A stretch of DNA of 11,346 nucleotides. Origin: Melampsora larici-populina 98AG31 (lineage: Eukaryota > Basidiomycota > Pucciniomycetes > Pucciniales > Melampsoraceae). Both the position numbers and the translations under genes were made by a program. Of the stretch, positions 1 to 8,841 are shown piece after piece. Position 1 is the stretch's first letter; each line of letters begins with the position of its first letter. Location of the stretch: positions 1 to 11,346 of the forward strand of contig NW_006769014.1 in the NCBI RefSeq assembly GCF_000204055.1. Reading direction: 5' to 3'. The notes under the pieces were generated by a model that worked only from the letters and a program-made list of their open reading frames with translations, had not been told where the DNA came from and made no database searches.

Positions 1-345
1 CTAGATATACAGCAGCTTTGGACTCAGGCTGGTTATCAGTCCTCCGACAAGTCACAGAGGTCAAACATGTGCTTTACAAAGAAACGTCACCTGAAGTGGC
101 CTCCAGGCAACAATTGACCAAATGCATATACCAGTACAAGCAACCAAAGGAGCAAGCAAAAAGTTGCCAGAAGTGTTTTACCAGCGACCAATTGTACAAT
201 AGCACATGATTCAAACTACATTTGATGTAAAGGATCACACAAAGGTTTTCCCTTACACTTATTGCAGATCAACAGCAGGAACCCACTGGGTTTCATGCGG
301 TTGACAGGTGTGTGAAACGAAGGCATTACAGGTAAGCTGTACGGT
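1..345. other. No gene recognised
   Basis: This stretch has only a 63-codon open frame at 18-209 with no recognisable motif, no good start context and no splice-linked partner. I see no repeat or RNA gene. It is probably upstream intergenic sequence of gene A. Confidence 0.5.
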
Positions 346-387
346 ACGCAGCCGCATTTAGGTTTAATAGTGCTGCGTCAAACCTAA
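346..387. promoter_or_regulatory. Two interleaved inverted repeats upstream of TATA box
   Basis: ACGCAGC (346-352) pairs with GCTGCGT (372-378), and TTAGGTTT (358-365) pairs with AAACCTAA (380-387). Both arm pairs are perfect and occur in the order a-b-a'-b'. They end about 20 bp upstream of the TATA-like box. Two overlapping dimeric binding sites would look like this. The function is inference, and short inverted repeats also occur by chance. Confidence 0.3.
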
Positions 388-405
388 CGTGATGATAGTC
401 CACAG

Positions 406-413
406 TATATAAT
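406..413 (+). promoter_or_regulatory. TATA-like box of gene A
   Basis: TATATAAT lies about 135 bp upstream of the proposed ATG at 546. It is followed by a C- and A-rich, G-poor stretch (about 455-545), as in many fungal 5' leaders. Transcription would start roughly 30-70 bp downstream of the box. No start site can be read directly. Confidence 0.45.
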
Positions 414-545
414 CTGTGTACCTTGTGCCGTGCGCCCGAAGTTGCGATTTGCACTTTAACCAACACTACTGCCACTCATAGCAACCATACACCCACCAGC
501 CACACCCATCCACTCACCAAATCGATTCACCAGCTGCAAGACAAC

Positions 546-3500
546 ATGACTCAGGTATGCAGTCTCTAGATGATCAACCACCTCCAATCCACCCCTGCAT
601 GCTCTTCTCGATTACCCCCTTAATACCCCAAACCCATCAATCCCTTCTCGATCACCTTCCCCTAAACGTCGCCTGAAGTGTATTCCAGGCGAAGTTTGGC
701 ATGACACACTTATCTGTCAGTCTGCCCTTTCGTGCATAAGACAAGACCATCACTGGACCACCCAAACGTCGCCTGGAAAGCATTCCAGGCGACGTTTAGC
801 CCGACACATGTATCTGTCAGTCCGTCCTTTTGTGATTTAGAAAGGAACATCACTGTAGCTCCTAAACGTCGCCTGAAAAGCCTTCCAGGCGACGTTTAGC
901 ATGACACACACATCTGTCAGCCTTGAGCTTCATAGCTGAGTCAGAAACTTAACTAGAGCACCCAAACGTCGCCTGAAAGGCCTTCCAGGCGACGCTTAGC
1001 ATGGCACACACATCTGTAAGCCTTGAGCTTCATAGCTGAGTCAGAAACTTCACTAGAGCACCCAAACGTCGCCTGAAAGGCCTTCCAGGCGACGTTTAGC
1101 ATGGCACACACATCTGTCAGCCTGGGGATTCATAGCTCAGTCAGAAACCTCACTAGAGCACCCAAACGTCGTCTGAAAAGCCTTCCAGGCGACGTTTGGC
1201 GTGACATATGTATGTGTGATGGTCTTGTCTTTTTGTGGATAACCCAAGACCATCACTCGAGCATCCAAACGTCGCCTGGAAAGCATTACAGGCCACGTTT
1301 AGCATGACACATGTATGTGTCAGTCTGCCCTTTGATGGACAAGACAGGACCATCACTGGAGCGTCCCAAACGTCGCCTGAAATGCCTTTCAGGCAACGTT
1401 TAGCATGACACACACATCTGTCAGAGTGGACTTTTGTGGCTCTGTGAAAAACATCACCAGTGCACCAAATCGTTGCCTGAAATCCTTCCCAGGCGACGTT
1501 TGGCAACACAGAGGTAGATGTTAGTATATATGTGGGTAGGCTTCATCATCAGTGTACAAGATGTGCGCAAACGTTGCCTGAAAATCATCACAGGCAAAGT
1601 GTGCAGTTCAAAATGAGGCTCACACAGAACACTCTCTCATTCAAACGTCGCCTGAAAGTACTCACGGGCGACGTTTAGTCAGATTTCCCAAATTACAACT
1701 TCTACTTGAATGAATCCGGCATGCACGGGCTGACAGATGCGTTCTCCCTCCACCAGGACAACCAAACAAGCCGCAGAGACCTAATGAGCAGACGCGGAGC
1801 CAACCGCACTCCCCACACATCCCAAGTGAGTTTACCCTCCGAAACAAAAACACTTGCAACAATGACTCACCTGACGGTTTGTTTTCTATATACCAGCACG
1901 GAAGCCAAGTCCCACCTAGTGGCACTGAGAAAAGTGGACCAGTAATTGAGGAGGCTGCAGTGAAAGAATCCCAAGCCGCGAGTCATGAAATACCAAGGTA
2001 CTCAATCTTGTATCTGACAGCATGAAACACACCAGACTGAAGGCGCCGGCGGAGATGTACAAGACAAAACGGCGGGGAGCGATGACTGGCCTAGTGGAGA
2101 GGTCAGTGTGAACTGCTTTTGACCACCTGCACGTAAGTATGACTAAGTACCACCCACTGCACGTAATAGGAGGAACCGGAAATCCGCTCACAAGCAGTCA
2201 CGGCCAGGGAAGAAAGTGACAAAGTAAGTCACCTCATACCTGACAGTTAACAGACATAAGCTGAAGGGTCTCACTTACACAGGAAGAGGAAGACTCCTCG
2301 TCCAACGAGGATGAGGACATCAAGCCTGTCACGGTAAGAGTTCCACCTCTGAATGAACTGTAAGTGAATGTTAACTGACATGGATATCACCAATCAGGTG
2401 CCCACGACGGCTAGTCAATCTTTCAAGATTGAGGTAGCCAAAGAGCAATACAGCCTAAGTGAGTGTATAGGTAGGTACCTGATGAATGAGACGAGGATCT
2501 GATCAAGATCTGTCAGTTCGTAATTTTTATAGTATTACAAAAGAAAACATCGAGGGTGTACTAGCCTCAAGTGATCCAGCTTTGATTGGCAAAGAGATCA
2601 ACATGATGACCGCGACTCTACGCGCTATTCGGCAATCTGTCCGGCACAAGGAGAAAAAACTCAATGCTGCCATCAACGCAAAGCATCCTGAAGTCACCAT
2701 CATCGAGCGTCCGATGAGCCCTCTCAATCTGCCCTCAATGAATCAACATCAAGAGGCAAGGCAAATCATGGACGTGCCACCAGAAGAAAGGACCAGTAAG
2801 TCATTTTTTGGACTTATTAATTCGCGCCAAACTGAGTAGACCACATACCTTACCTCATCAGTAGATGGTGGCCATGTCCAGCAGGCACAAGTTGAAGCGC
2901 CTGCAGCTGCGGATCGGCTTGGTGAGTTCACATGAAACTGTTCAAGCAAGAGTATGATCAGCTAACTAACAGGATGTAACCTTACAGAAGACACGAACCC
3001 TCCCGATGACATGCCTCGAGCTGACCCAGCGGATGACACCAGTGAGTTCACTCAAACATGAATGGTAGCCATATTTGTCCTGACCCATATGAAGTGACCT
3101 CAGCGTGTGTAGGAGCTACTTCGGCTGAAGACGCCGGACCAGACAAACGCAGCAAGGGTTTGAAATCTGGTGGGTATTCATTCCGCACATACCTGTACAT
3201 ACATACTGACCCAGTGTGTTGTCACGCACCGGTTTGACAGTGTCCACAACGAAAACTTCAACTGCCAAACGGATTCCACCGGCTAGCAAGATCAAAAGCA
3301 ATGAATTCGTGGATGACGCGGATATGCCTCAAGCTTCGAATAAGACTACTATTGCTACAGGCAGTCATTTAGCTGAAGGCACCTCGACTACGCCTGTTGA
3401 ATCAAATCAAGCCGGCAACTCAAAGTCATCCAATCCCCCTTTGAACGTGGCACAGGCCAGCGCAAGCGCCCCTACTCTCGACAATCCAAAGGCCACGAAT

Positions 3501-5896
3501 GCCCCTGAAGAGATTGTAGTTGCAACTGATAAGCAGAAAGGCAAGGATCAAAAGAGCGCAAGCGGCGAAAAACAGCCCTTACAGCTCACTGTGAACAAGA
3601 ATCATGAATTCCACAAGGCCAAACTTTATTTGGGTAGTAAGTGTACAGCTTCATTATCCAATTATTCAGTACTCTTTCCTTTGATTCCTCCTTTCACACA
3701 CTTGCACGCACCAGCTGCACCAATTGTCGCCTGGAACGTATTCTACGCGACCTGTTGTCTTGATCTCTTCAACGTCATTCATTTCACTGGTCAATACGTG
3801 TGCGATTGTTGCACAAAAGGTCGCCTGGAACGCATTTCAGGCGACCTTTGTTCTATTCTTCTCTACGCTCAAACTCCCTGATCCCTATTAAGTGTCATGA
3901 GGGTTCGAAAGGTTGCCTCAAACGTATCATAGGCTACCTTTCGACTTAGTGGCTCATTAACTCAAAAACGCCCCAACACCTTATTCACGAAAAAGGGCTT
4001 GAACACAAATGTCGCCTGAACTAGCATTCAGGCGACCTTTGACATCCTCCACAAAAATTTTTTGCAATTGAATGTATTCTGACACTCATCTCGTTTCCCT
4101 TTAGATCTTTTGATGGATAAGAACAACGAAGAAACTCAGCGCATTCTTCAATTTGAAGATCAACTCACAACTGGCGCAATCAAATGGGGTGAAACTCTCA
4201 GTTACCTAGTTCGAACCATACTGCACGAGTGGTCTTACGACGAGTCTACCGAAGCCGGGAAAGCCAACCCTGACGATCTTCACAAGTTTGTTATGTTGAT
4301 GAAAGACATGAGTGATGACGATAAGATGATCACACGTTTCAAATGTTGTAAGTGTATAAGTGACTCATGCAATACATGGATATACAAGAAGACTGACAGG
4401 ACATTGCCTTGACAGCCCCTTGCCTGATGCAAATCCACAAGCATGACCCCATTTGGAGGCCCGAAAACGTCAATTGGCGTCTGATCCAAGCTGCGACGGA
4501 GTACCCGTGGAAACACCGCAATGCAATCTTGCGAGCCATTCATCAAATGACCTGCCGCACGGACGATACCGAGAAGTGGGCCACCAACATGGAACTAGCC
4601 AAGGATCTCCAGGGCGGATTTCGCGGTCTCTTGACTTGTCTTCAGGAAAGCCTAGATCACATCACGCTTGACACGGATCACAACGAAATCACAATCCGGA
4701 CTGAGGGTGAAGATTCTGTGCACGAAGAGTTTGTCGAGTTATCCAAATGCATGGCATGGCTATTCCGCGGGGCCATGGTATCAGATCGTCCGGAAGTCGA
4801 AGGCAAGAAGCAGAGCTCTTGTAATCCTCACCGCGGATTGGCCTGGTTCAAGCGCAAGTTTTTCTTAGTGCTAGTTGGCGTTTTGATGGTGTACGAAGCC
4901 GAACAGCAGGACTTACGACTAGAACAGGCCGAAGAAAGCCGAAAGTCTCAGGCTGCGATTAAAGCTTTGAAGGCCAAGTTGAAAGACAATTCGTGCATCA
5001 AACAACTAGTCCGAGATCAGTTGAAGGTCAAAAAACTCGCGATCAAGGGTGCTGAGCAAGGTGCGATTGAAGGAGACGGAGCTCCCACCGATCGAGAATT
5101 CACACGAGACCTATCCGAGTTTTGACGTAGCGTTATGCAGCACTTGGCTGTCTTCCTGGCCTTTGGGACTGCAGGACTGTTGCATGTTTGGCCTGGATCT
5201 CATGACCAAAGCATGCACGAAGGAGCCCTGTTGATCAATTTCACATCACTCTTGGTCGGTCGTCGCAGGAGCAAGGTTGACGCAGAGGAGATTGATGAGG
5301 CGTGGGGTTACGGCTCACGAGCTTGGAATCACATGGACAATCACATGTTTAAGATCCTCAAGTTAGTCATGACGCGTGACAGAGTCTTCAGGTCTGAAGT
5401 CCACTGGCCCACCATGACGGACACCTTTCGAACCGAATTCAACTCCACAAAGCTGGCTCACATCCTCACACTCGATATCCAGTGTGAGATTTGCTTACCC
5501 GGACTCAGCCGTTCTCTGACTGGCAAAGTGGCACCCCCTGTCAAGGACAAAGACAAGGCACAGCAGCTCCTCAGACCGTCTCAGGTTCATTTCCAAAAGA
5601 TGTTTGGGCCTACAGAAGGCGATTTACACCCAGTGCGCAACCGTGGCCAAGGACTTCATCCTGAGAAACAAGTTTCAAACGAAAACCCCTCAACTTCAAC
5701 ATTCACACCGCAAGCAAACGCGGTCTCTCAGCGAACTAAGAATCAGGCAACGGCTACTGCCAACGCAGTGCCCAAACGCCCTGTTGAGAGCGGTGGACCA
5801 GTGGCCAAGAAACGCAGAAAGCTGGTTAACGCGACAAGTGAAAAGGGAGGTGCAATTACAGGATCTCAACCTCAAGGAACTCAAGATGACGCCTGA
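546..5896 (+). CDS. Gene A: large multi-exon protein of unknown family, with one in-frame TGA
   Basis: I do not recognise the family. Proposed exons: 546-554, 1679-1825, 1897-1941, 2021-2101, 2170-2223, 2283-2333, 2398-2458, 2517-2795, 2862-2921, 2988-3041, 3113-3169, 3241-3636, 4105-4347, 4416-5896. Every junction is GT-AG and keeps one frame. Introns up to 2397 are phase 0 and all later ones phase 1. The 1942-2020 intron is least certain (donor could be 1960). Codons 1-431 are rich in E, S, T, A and P and look disordered; exon 2283-2333 is very acidic. From about codon 432 the protein looks folded and helical, with a hydrophobic stretch near 4857-4890 and a likely coiled coil near 4890-5060. 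A basic cluster AKKRRK near the C-terminus (about 5804-5821) suggests a nuclear protein. A TGA at 5123 ends it at 748 residues; the same frame stays open for another 256 codons. The three-codon first exon is the weakest part; ATG 1721 is an alternative start. Confidence 0.6.
555..1678 (+). other. Proposed first intron of gene A carrying the repeat array
   Basis: The donor GTATGC at 555 follows ATG ACT CAG. The acceptor TTTAG ends at 1678, and CTCAC at 1661-1665 is a good branch site. Joining 554 to 1679 keeps phase 0 and opens straight into the frame of exon 1679-1825. At 1124 nt it is far longer than the other introns, and nearly all the excess is the 100-bp array. The acceptor lies 2 nt past the right arm of the last palindrome. 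Inferred from sequence only; an RNA read would settle it. Confidence 0.45.
664..1676. repeat. Tandem array, 100-bp period, 11 copies of a 34-bp palindrome
   Basis: Palindromes start at 664, 764, 864, 964, 1064, 1164, 1267, 1368, 1467, 1569 and 1643, so the first six are exactly 100 bp apart. The arms are of the form AAACGTCGCCTG and CAGGCGACGTTT around a 10-base centre. Spacers share ATGACACACACATCTGTCAG and come in at least two types: one with a GTCTGCCCTTT stretch, the other with CTTGAGCTTCATAGC. Units at 898-997 and 998-1097 are nearly identical, pointing to recent duplication. Outer units are more diverged. The constant part is the palindrome, unlike a CRISPR, and spacers are themselves repeated. 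Confidence 0.92.
3637..4104 (+). other. 468-nt intron of gene A containing a second palindrome array
   Basis: The donor GTAAGTG at 3637 and a pyrimidine-rich acceptor (CGTTTCCCTTTAG, ending 4104) join exons 3241-3636 and 4105-4347 in phase 1. Other well-supported introns of the gene are 58-80 nt, so this one is expanded about sevenfold. The extra sequence is the palindrome array at 3722-4040. Confidence 0.65.
3722..4040. repeat. Second array: four 34-bp palindromes at 92-99 bp spacing
   Basis: Copies lie at 3722-3755 (degenerate), 3816-3849, 3908-3941 and 4007-4040. The core GTCGCCTG...CAGGCGAC matches the first array, but the outer bases differ: AAAGG pairs with CCTTT in the second and third copies, instead of AAACG with CGTTT. 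Spacer sequences do not obviously match those of the first array, so only the palindrome and the roughly 95-100 bp spacing are shared. Confidence 0.8.
5123..5125 (+). other. In-frame TGA inside the last exon of gene A
   Basis: The codons are GAG TTT TGA CGT AGC GTT ATG. The frame is open for over 230 codons before and 256 after, with similar composition on both sides. An ATG at 5135, in the same frame, could start a separate protein, but the shared frame favours a nonsense mutation (for example CGA to TGA) or read-through. I found no well-formed intron that would remove the TGA and preserve the frame. Confidence 0.75.
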
Positions 5897-6032
5897 GCTA
5901 TGTCATGTATGTAGATTGCTTGTTATTGTTAGTACCAATGTAGTCTTTGGGATTTTTTGAGGTGATTTGTGTGTTGTCCAATTGTAATGCATGTCAAAGA
6001 CAAGAATGTGTATGATCATATCACGAATCTCC

Positions 6033-6066
6033 TTTTGTCGCCCGAATATACACTCAGGCGACAAAT
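6033..6066. repeat. Isolated 34-bp palindrome, TTTTG variant
   Basis: The arms TTTTGTCGCC and AGGCGACAAAT flank a centre that does not pair. It belongs to the same family as the two arrays, with the outer arm changed on both sides. Confidence 0.8.
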
Positions 6067-6234
6067 GCCACTTGTGCCATTATACATCTGTGTCTGAATG
6101 TAAGGTGAGAGTTTTGGGATCTCCAGTCCCACCTGACCAGTTTTCATCACGTCGGTATGGAATTGCCCATATGTTGGCCGGGAACCCAAGGTGGCTAACT
6201 GATATCCCGTGTCTGATATGTTTGAGTGGTCCCA

Positions 6235-6268
6235 TTTTGTCGCCCAGAAGCTAGCCTGGGCGACAAAA
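6235..6268. repeat. Isolated 34-bp palindrome, nearly perfect
   Basis: The 13-base arms TTTTGTCGCCCAG and CTGGGCGACAAAA match perfectly across an 8-base centre, AAGCTAGC. Relative to the array copies the core T in GCCTG is C here, and the opposite arm carries the matching G. It is the best-preserved copy in the window. Confidence 0.88.
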
Positions 6269-6654
6269 ACAGTCATTGCCTGTGGCGCACCTGTTGATTA
6301 AATGTGGCCACATGCTTACTTTGTCATGGGGCCAGCATGTCACTGTAGGTACAGGTATGATGACACCAAATATGTAGGGATGGCCAAAGTAGGCATTCAA
6401 CCCCTGGGTAACTAAACTTTCTTCAGATCTGTGGCACTGTAATTTCTGCATGTGGCTGTGATGAATATGACATGGATGAAACCATTTCATACCTTTTGAG
6501 GGAGTGACTGGCTGATGCCTCAAGGGCGTGTCAGTGTTGTGCTCACCCAGGGATATTGTGTACATATCATGATGACACCTTGTTCCAGTGATGTAGGGTG
6601 ATTCATTATGTCCTGAGAGACTACACCAATGCTAGGAAAGATATACCATACCTG

Positions 6655-6680
6655 CCAGTCCATAGCCAACAATGGACTGG
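6655..6680. repeat. Short hairpin unrelated to the palindrome family
   Basis: CCAGTCCAT (6655-6663) and ATGGACTGG (6672-6680) are perfect 9-base arms around an 8-base loop. There is no poly-T tail and no second copy in the window. Function unknown. Confidence 0.4.
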
Positions 6681-7473
6681 TAAGTAGTCTTGGGTTAGTT
6701 TATGTCATTTATGTATGGTGCCACAGTATATCTATAAACAGAAACCTGACAATCATAGTACATCAGAGGGAGCCATTGCCCAATGGGCAGCCGCCATGTG
6801 CGTGGCATGATATCCAGCCCACCCACATAAGACACACAGACTGGAACTTCAGAGTTCATGGCCTTGGATGAAAACTATTTATGAACAGGCAGAGGACTCA
6901 ACCTCATAAAGTCAACGCAATCTACGTATTGCACACACATGAGTGCCTGCCATGAGAAAACCTTCCAACAGTCATGTGGAGCATGACTGCTGTCATACAT
7001 CCGTCAAAGCATCTGGATTGACAGCTGTAATATGCTGCGCAATGCTGCGGCTAGCCCTAATAGGTTTAATCTATCACCAATTAGGTTAAACTCCCAATTA
7101 GTACTTCTACCTCCCAGGAATGGTCTCCAAAATTATACCACCTAACCTGCCTGCTGACACTCCGGCCGGAATTTGAAATCCCCAAAACTGGTAAAAGGTG
7201 TGCATATACCAATATTTTTAAAAACTGGGTTCCACTGCGGTGGACCGGTGGACTACATGACATCTGCTTGCTTGCGCTTGGTGACAGGGAGCAATGTGTC
7301 ATATGTTTGACATGGCACAAGGCCTCACACACCCCTGTTGCGCATGTTAAACGGTGCTGACATGCAGTTACTTTTCTGGGCAGGCTCAACGTATTTTTGC
7401 TCTTCAAGGTTGGCTCAAGGTATGTAATCCCTGAATTCTGCTGGTCATGGAGGGAATATGGACAGTCCTACAG

Positions 7474-7657
7474 TTACTCACCCCATGCTTCAAATGTTCA
7501 TTGGTGTTGAACTTACAATCAGGTAAGCAATCACCACCATGTGGCACACACGGTGGCCCTCAGACCTGTTGGAAGAGACGATGGGACAATACTGACAATT
7601 ACATGATTGCTATGTTGCAGCCTGTAACACCAATATTGGATCTTACATTTACTGAAC
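7474..7657 (+). other. Possible untranslated exons upstream of gene B
   Basis: Splice-like signals are in the right order: CTACAG ending at 7473, GTAAGC at 7523, TATGTTGCAG ending at 7620, and GTAAGC at 7658. They would define exons 7474-7522 and 7621-7657. Joined, they give no long open frame, so they would be 5' leader exons of gene B. The following intron would contain the palindromes at 7665 and 7817. Weak evidence: such signals also arise by chance. Confidence 0.25.
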
Positions 7658-7664
7658 GTAAGCA

Positions 7665-7698
7665 AATCGTCGCCTGGAAGTCATTTTGAGCGACGTTA
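7665..7698. repeat. Isolated palindrome, degraded copy
   Basis: CGTCGC (7668-7673) pairs with GCGACG (7690-7695), with the inner CCTGGAA arm present only on the left. Same family as the arrays, with several mismatches. Confidence 0.65.
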
Positions 7699-7816
7699 TG
7701 ATAGCTCATCGTGATTGTATTGATTTACCACTGTGTGTCAAGGTGTTCACAACCCTTACACCATTCAGCAGCTCCCAACACACAACAGTAATCCATAGTT
7801 TCAAGGTGTGTAACAT

Positions 7817-7850
7817 AATTGTCGCCTGAAACCCACTTCAAGCGACAATT
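7817..7850. repeat. Isolated 34-bp palindrome, AATTG variant
   Basis: AATTGTCGC and GCGACAATT are perfect outer arms; the inner CCTGA faces TCAAG imperfectly. The outer bases differ from the array copies on both sides in a matched way. Confidence 0.8.
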
Positions 7851-8288
7851 GGCTTGCTGACTGATCTTCTCTGGGTAGTGTACTGTATCAACCATTCATC
7901 AGTGTCCAGAAAGTCACGGAATCAAGTTCAATAGGAAGTAACACGCCATTGAAACCAATAAGAAACATGGGACGTGCAGATTTCACATGTGGCCCATGCG
8001 ACCTCATCTTTGCCGACAAGACCAAAACAGACGAGCATCATCGACTCGTACATCAACAAAATGTGAAGGTTAAAACCATTCACGGCGAGGAAATCCAGAT
8101 CCCCCGTGCCGCAGATGGGTTCTTTCATTGCCCAGTCACCGGATGCCAGCACTTTGTCAAAAACCCTCGCAACCTAGCCACTCACGTGAAGCGTTGTACT
8201 GGTCCAGCCCCGACCGCACCTCAGCGTCCTATACCCAACTTTGATGGGCAACAAGTGCGAGTTGTGCCATACGGATCAGATATCAAAG

Positions 8289-8347
8289 GTGAGCTATGAC
8301 CTTGACGTAGACTAAGGTCAATACTAACACAAAGATCCCAATGGTAG
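8289..8347 (+). other. First intron of gene B
   Basis: The donor GTGAGC, branch TACTAAC and acceptor TAG (ending 8347) give a 59-nt intron that joins both exons in frame. A nearer AAG (ending 8334) is only a few bases past the branch A and would give an immediate stop, so it is likely skipped. Confidence 0.7.
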
Positions 8348-8838
8348 TTGATGAGACCTTGAAAAAATATGACTTGGTGTGGAACCACCAATGCCGAATT
8401 CTCATATGTGCAACGTGTCACATTGGATTGCCCTTCAAAGAGATGCACACTCATCACATGAACGACGACCCCACCCGAGATGTCGACAAAGAAGTGATGA
8501 TGGCAGAGCTGCAGGAATACGCACCATTGATTGCTGCAGGGCCTTTCCCTCCACATCATGTTGAAGGGCAAAAGGCCAAGCCCATCGAGGGGCTACTGCT
8601 TTACAATGGCTTTACTTGCAAGTTCTGTAACAAGTCTTGGAAGAACATGAAAAGTGTGATTAACCACTTTATAACTAATCATAAAGGTAAGTAGCTGGTA
8701 TTTCAGCACAGGGCCATCATGGAAAACTGATAAACAGCCCATAACCTGTATCTTGCATATACAGATTTCTCCAAAGCACGCCTGAGGCGAGTCCACATCC
8801 AGGCAGACAAATGCCAAGGATTGTACGGTCATGTCCAT

Positions 8839-8841
8839 TGA
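8839..8841 (+). other. In-frame TGA in gene B
   Basis: In exon 8765-9232 the frame reads CAT TGA CGG TGG, then stays open for about 33 more codons. A C-to-T change at a CpG (CGA to TGA) would explain it. The local context TTGACG is the same as at the TGA in gene A. Confidence 0.7.

Larger units (their letters stand above)
5897..7400. other. Intergenic stretch with no supported gene
   Basis: After gene A the sequence is rich in TG/CA and has only short open frames on either strand (for example 6251-6565 and 7081-7407 on the minus strand) without recognisable motifs or splice partners. It holds two isolated palindromes and one unrelated hairpin, annotated separately. The 3' untranslated region of gene A must start here, but no clear poly(A) signal stands out. 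Around 7231-7252 there is a small GC-rich inverted motif, CCACTGCGGTGG, followed by ACCGGTGG; its meaning is unknown. Confidence 0.5.

Noticed and set aside
1153..1509. 118-codon minus-strand open frame
   Set aside because: It runs through the tandem array and only reads repeat units in reverse.
664..1676. CRISPR array
   Set aside because: The conserved unit is a hairpin, the roughly 66-bp spacers are themselves repeated, and the surroundings are intron-rich eukaryotic sequence.
5123..5125. Selenocysteine codon
   Set aside because: Fungi of this kind are not known to use selenocysteine, and no insertion element was apparent; nonsense change is simpler.
5135..5896. Separate gene starting at ATG 5135
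   Set aside because: It is in the same frame as the preceding 238 codons with only one TGA between; no promoter or leader space exists. Kept as an alternative in the gene A entry.
6251..7407. Minus-strand frames 6251-6565 and 7081-7407
   Set aside because: Composition looks non-coding, no motifs, no splice partners, and one overlaps a palindrome.
8289..8334. Shorter intron ending at AAG 8334
   Set aside because: The AG is only a few bases from the TACTAAC branch A and the joined frame stops at once; the TAG at 8347 keeps the frame.
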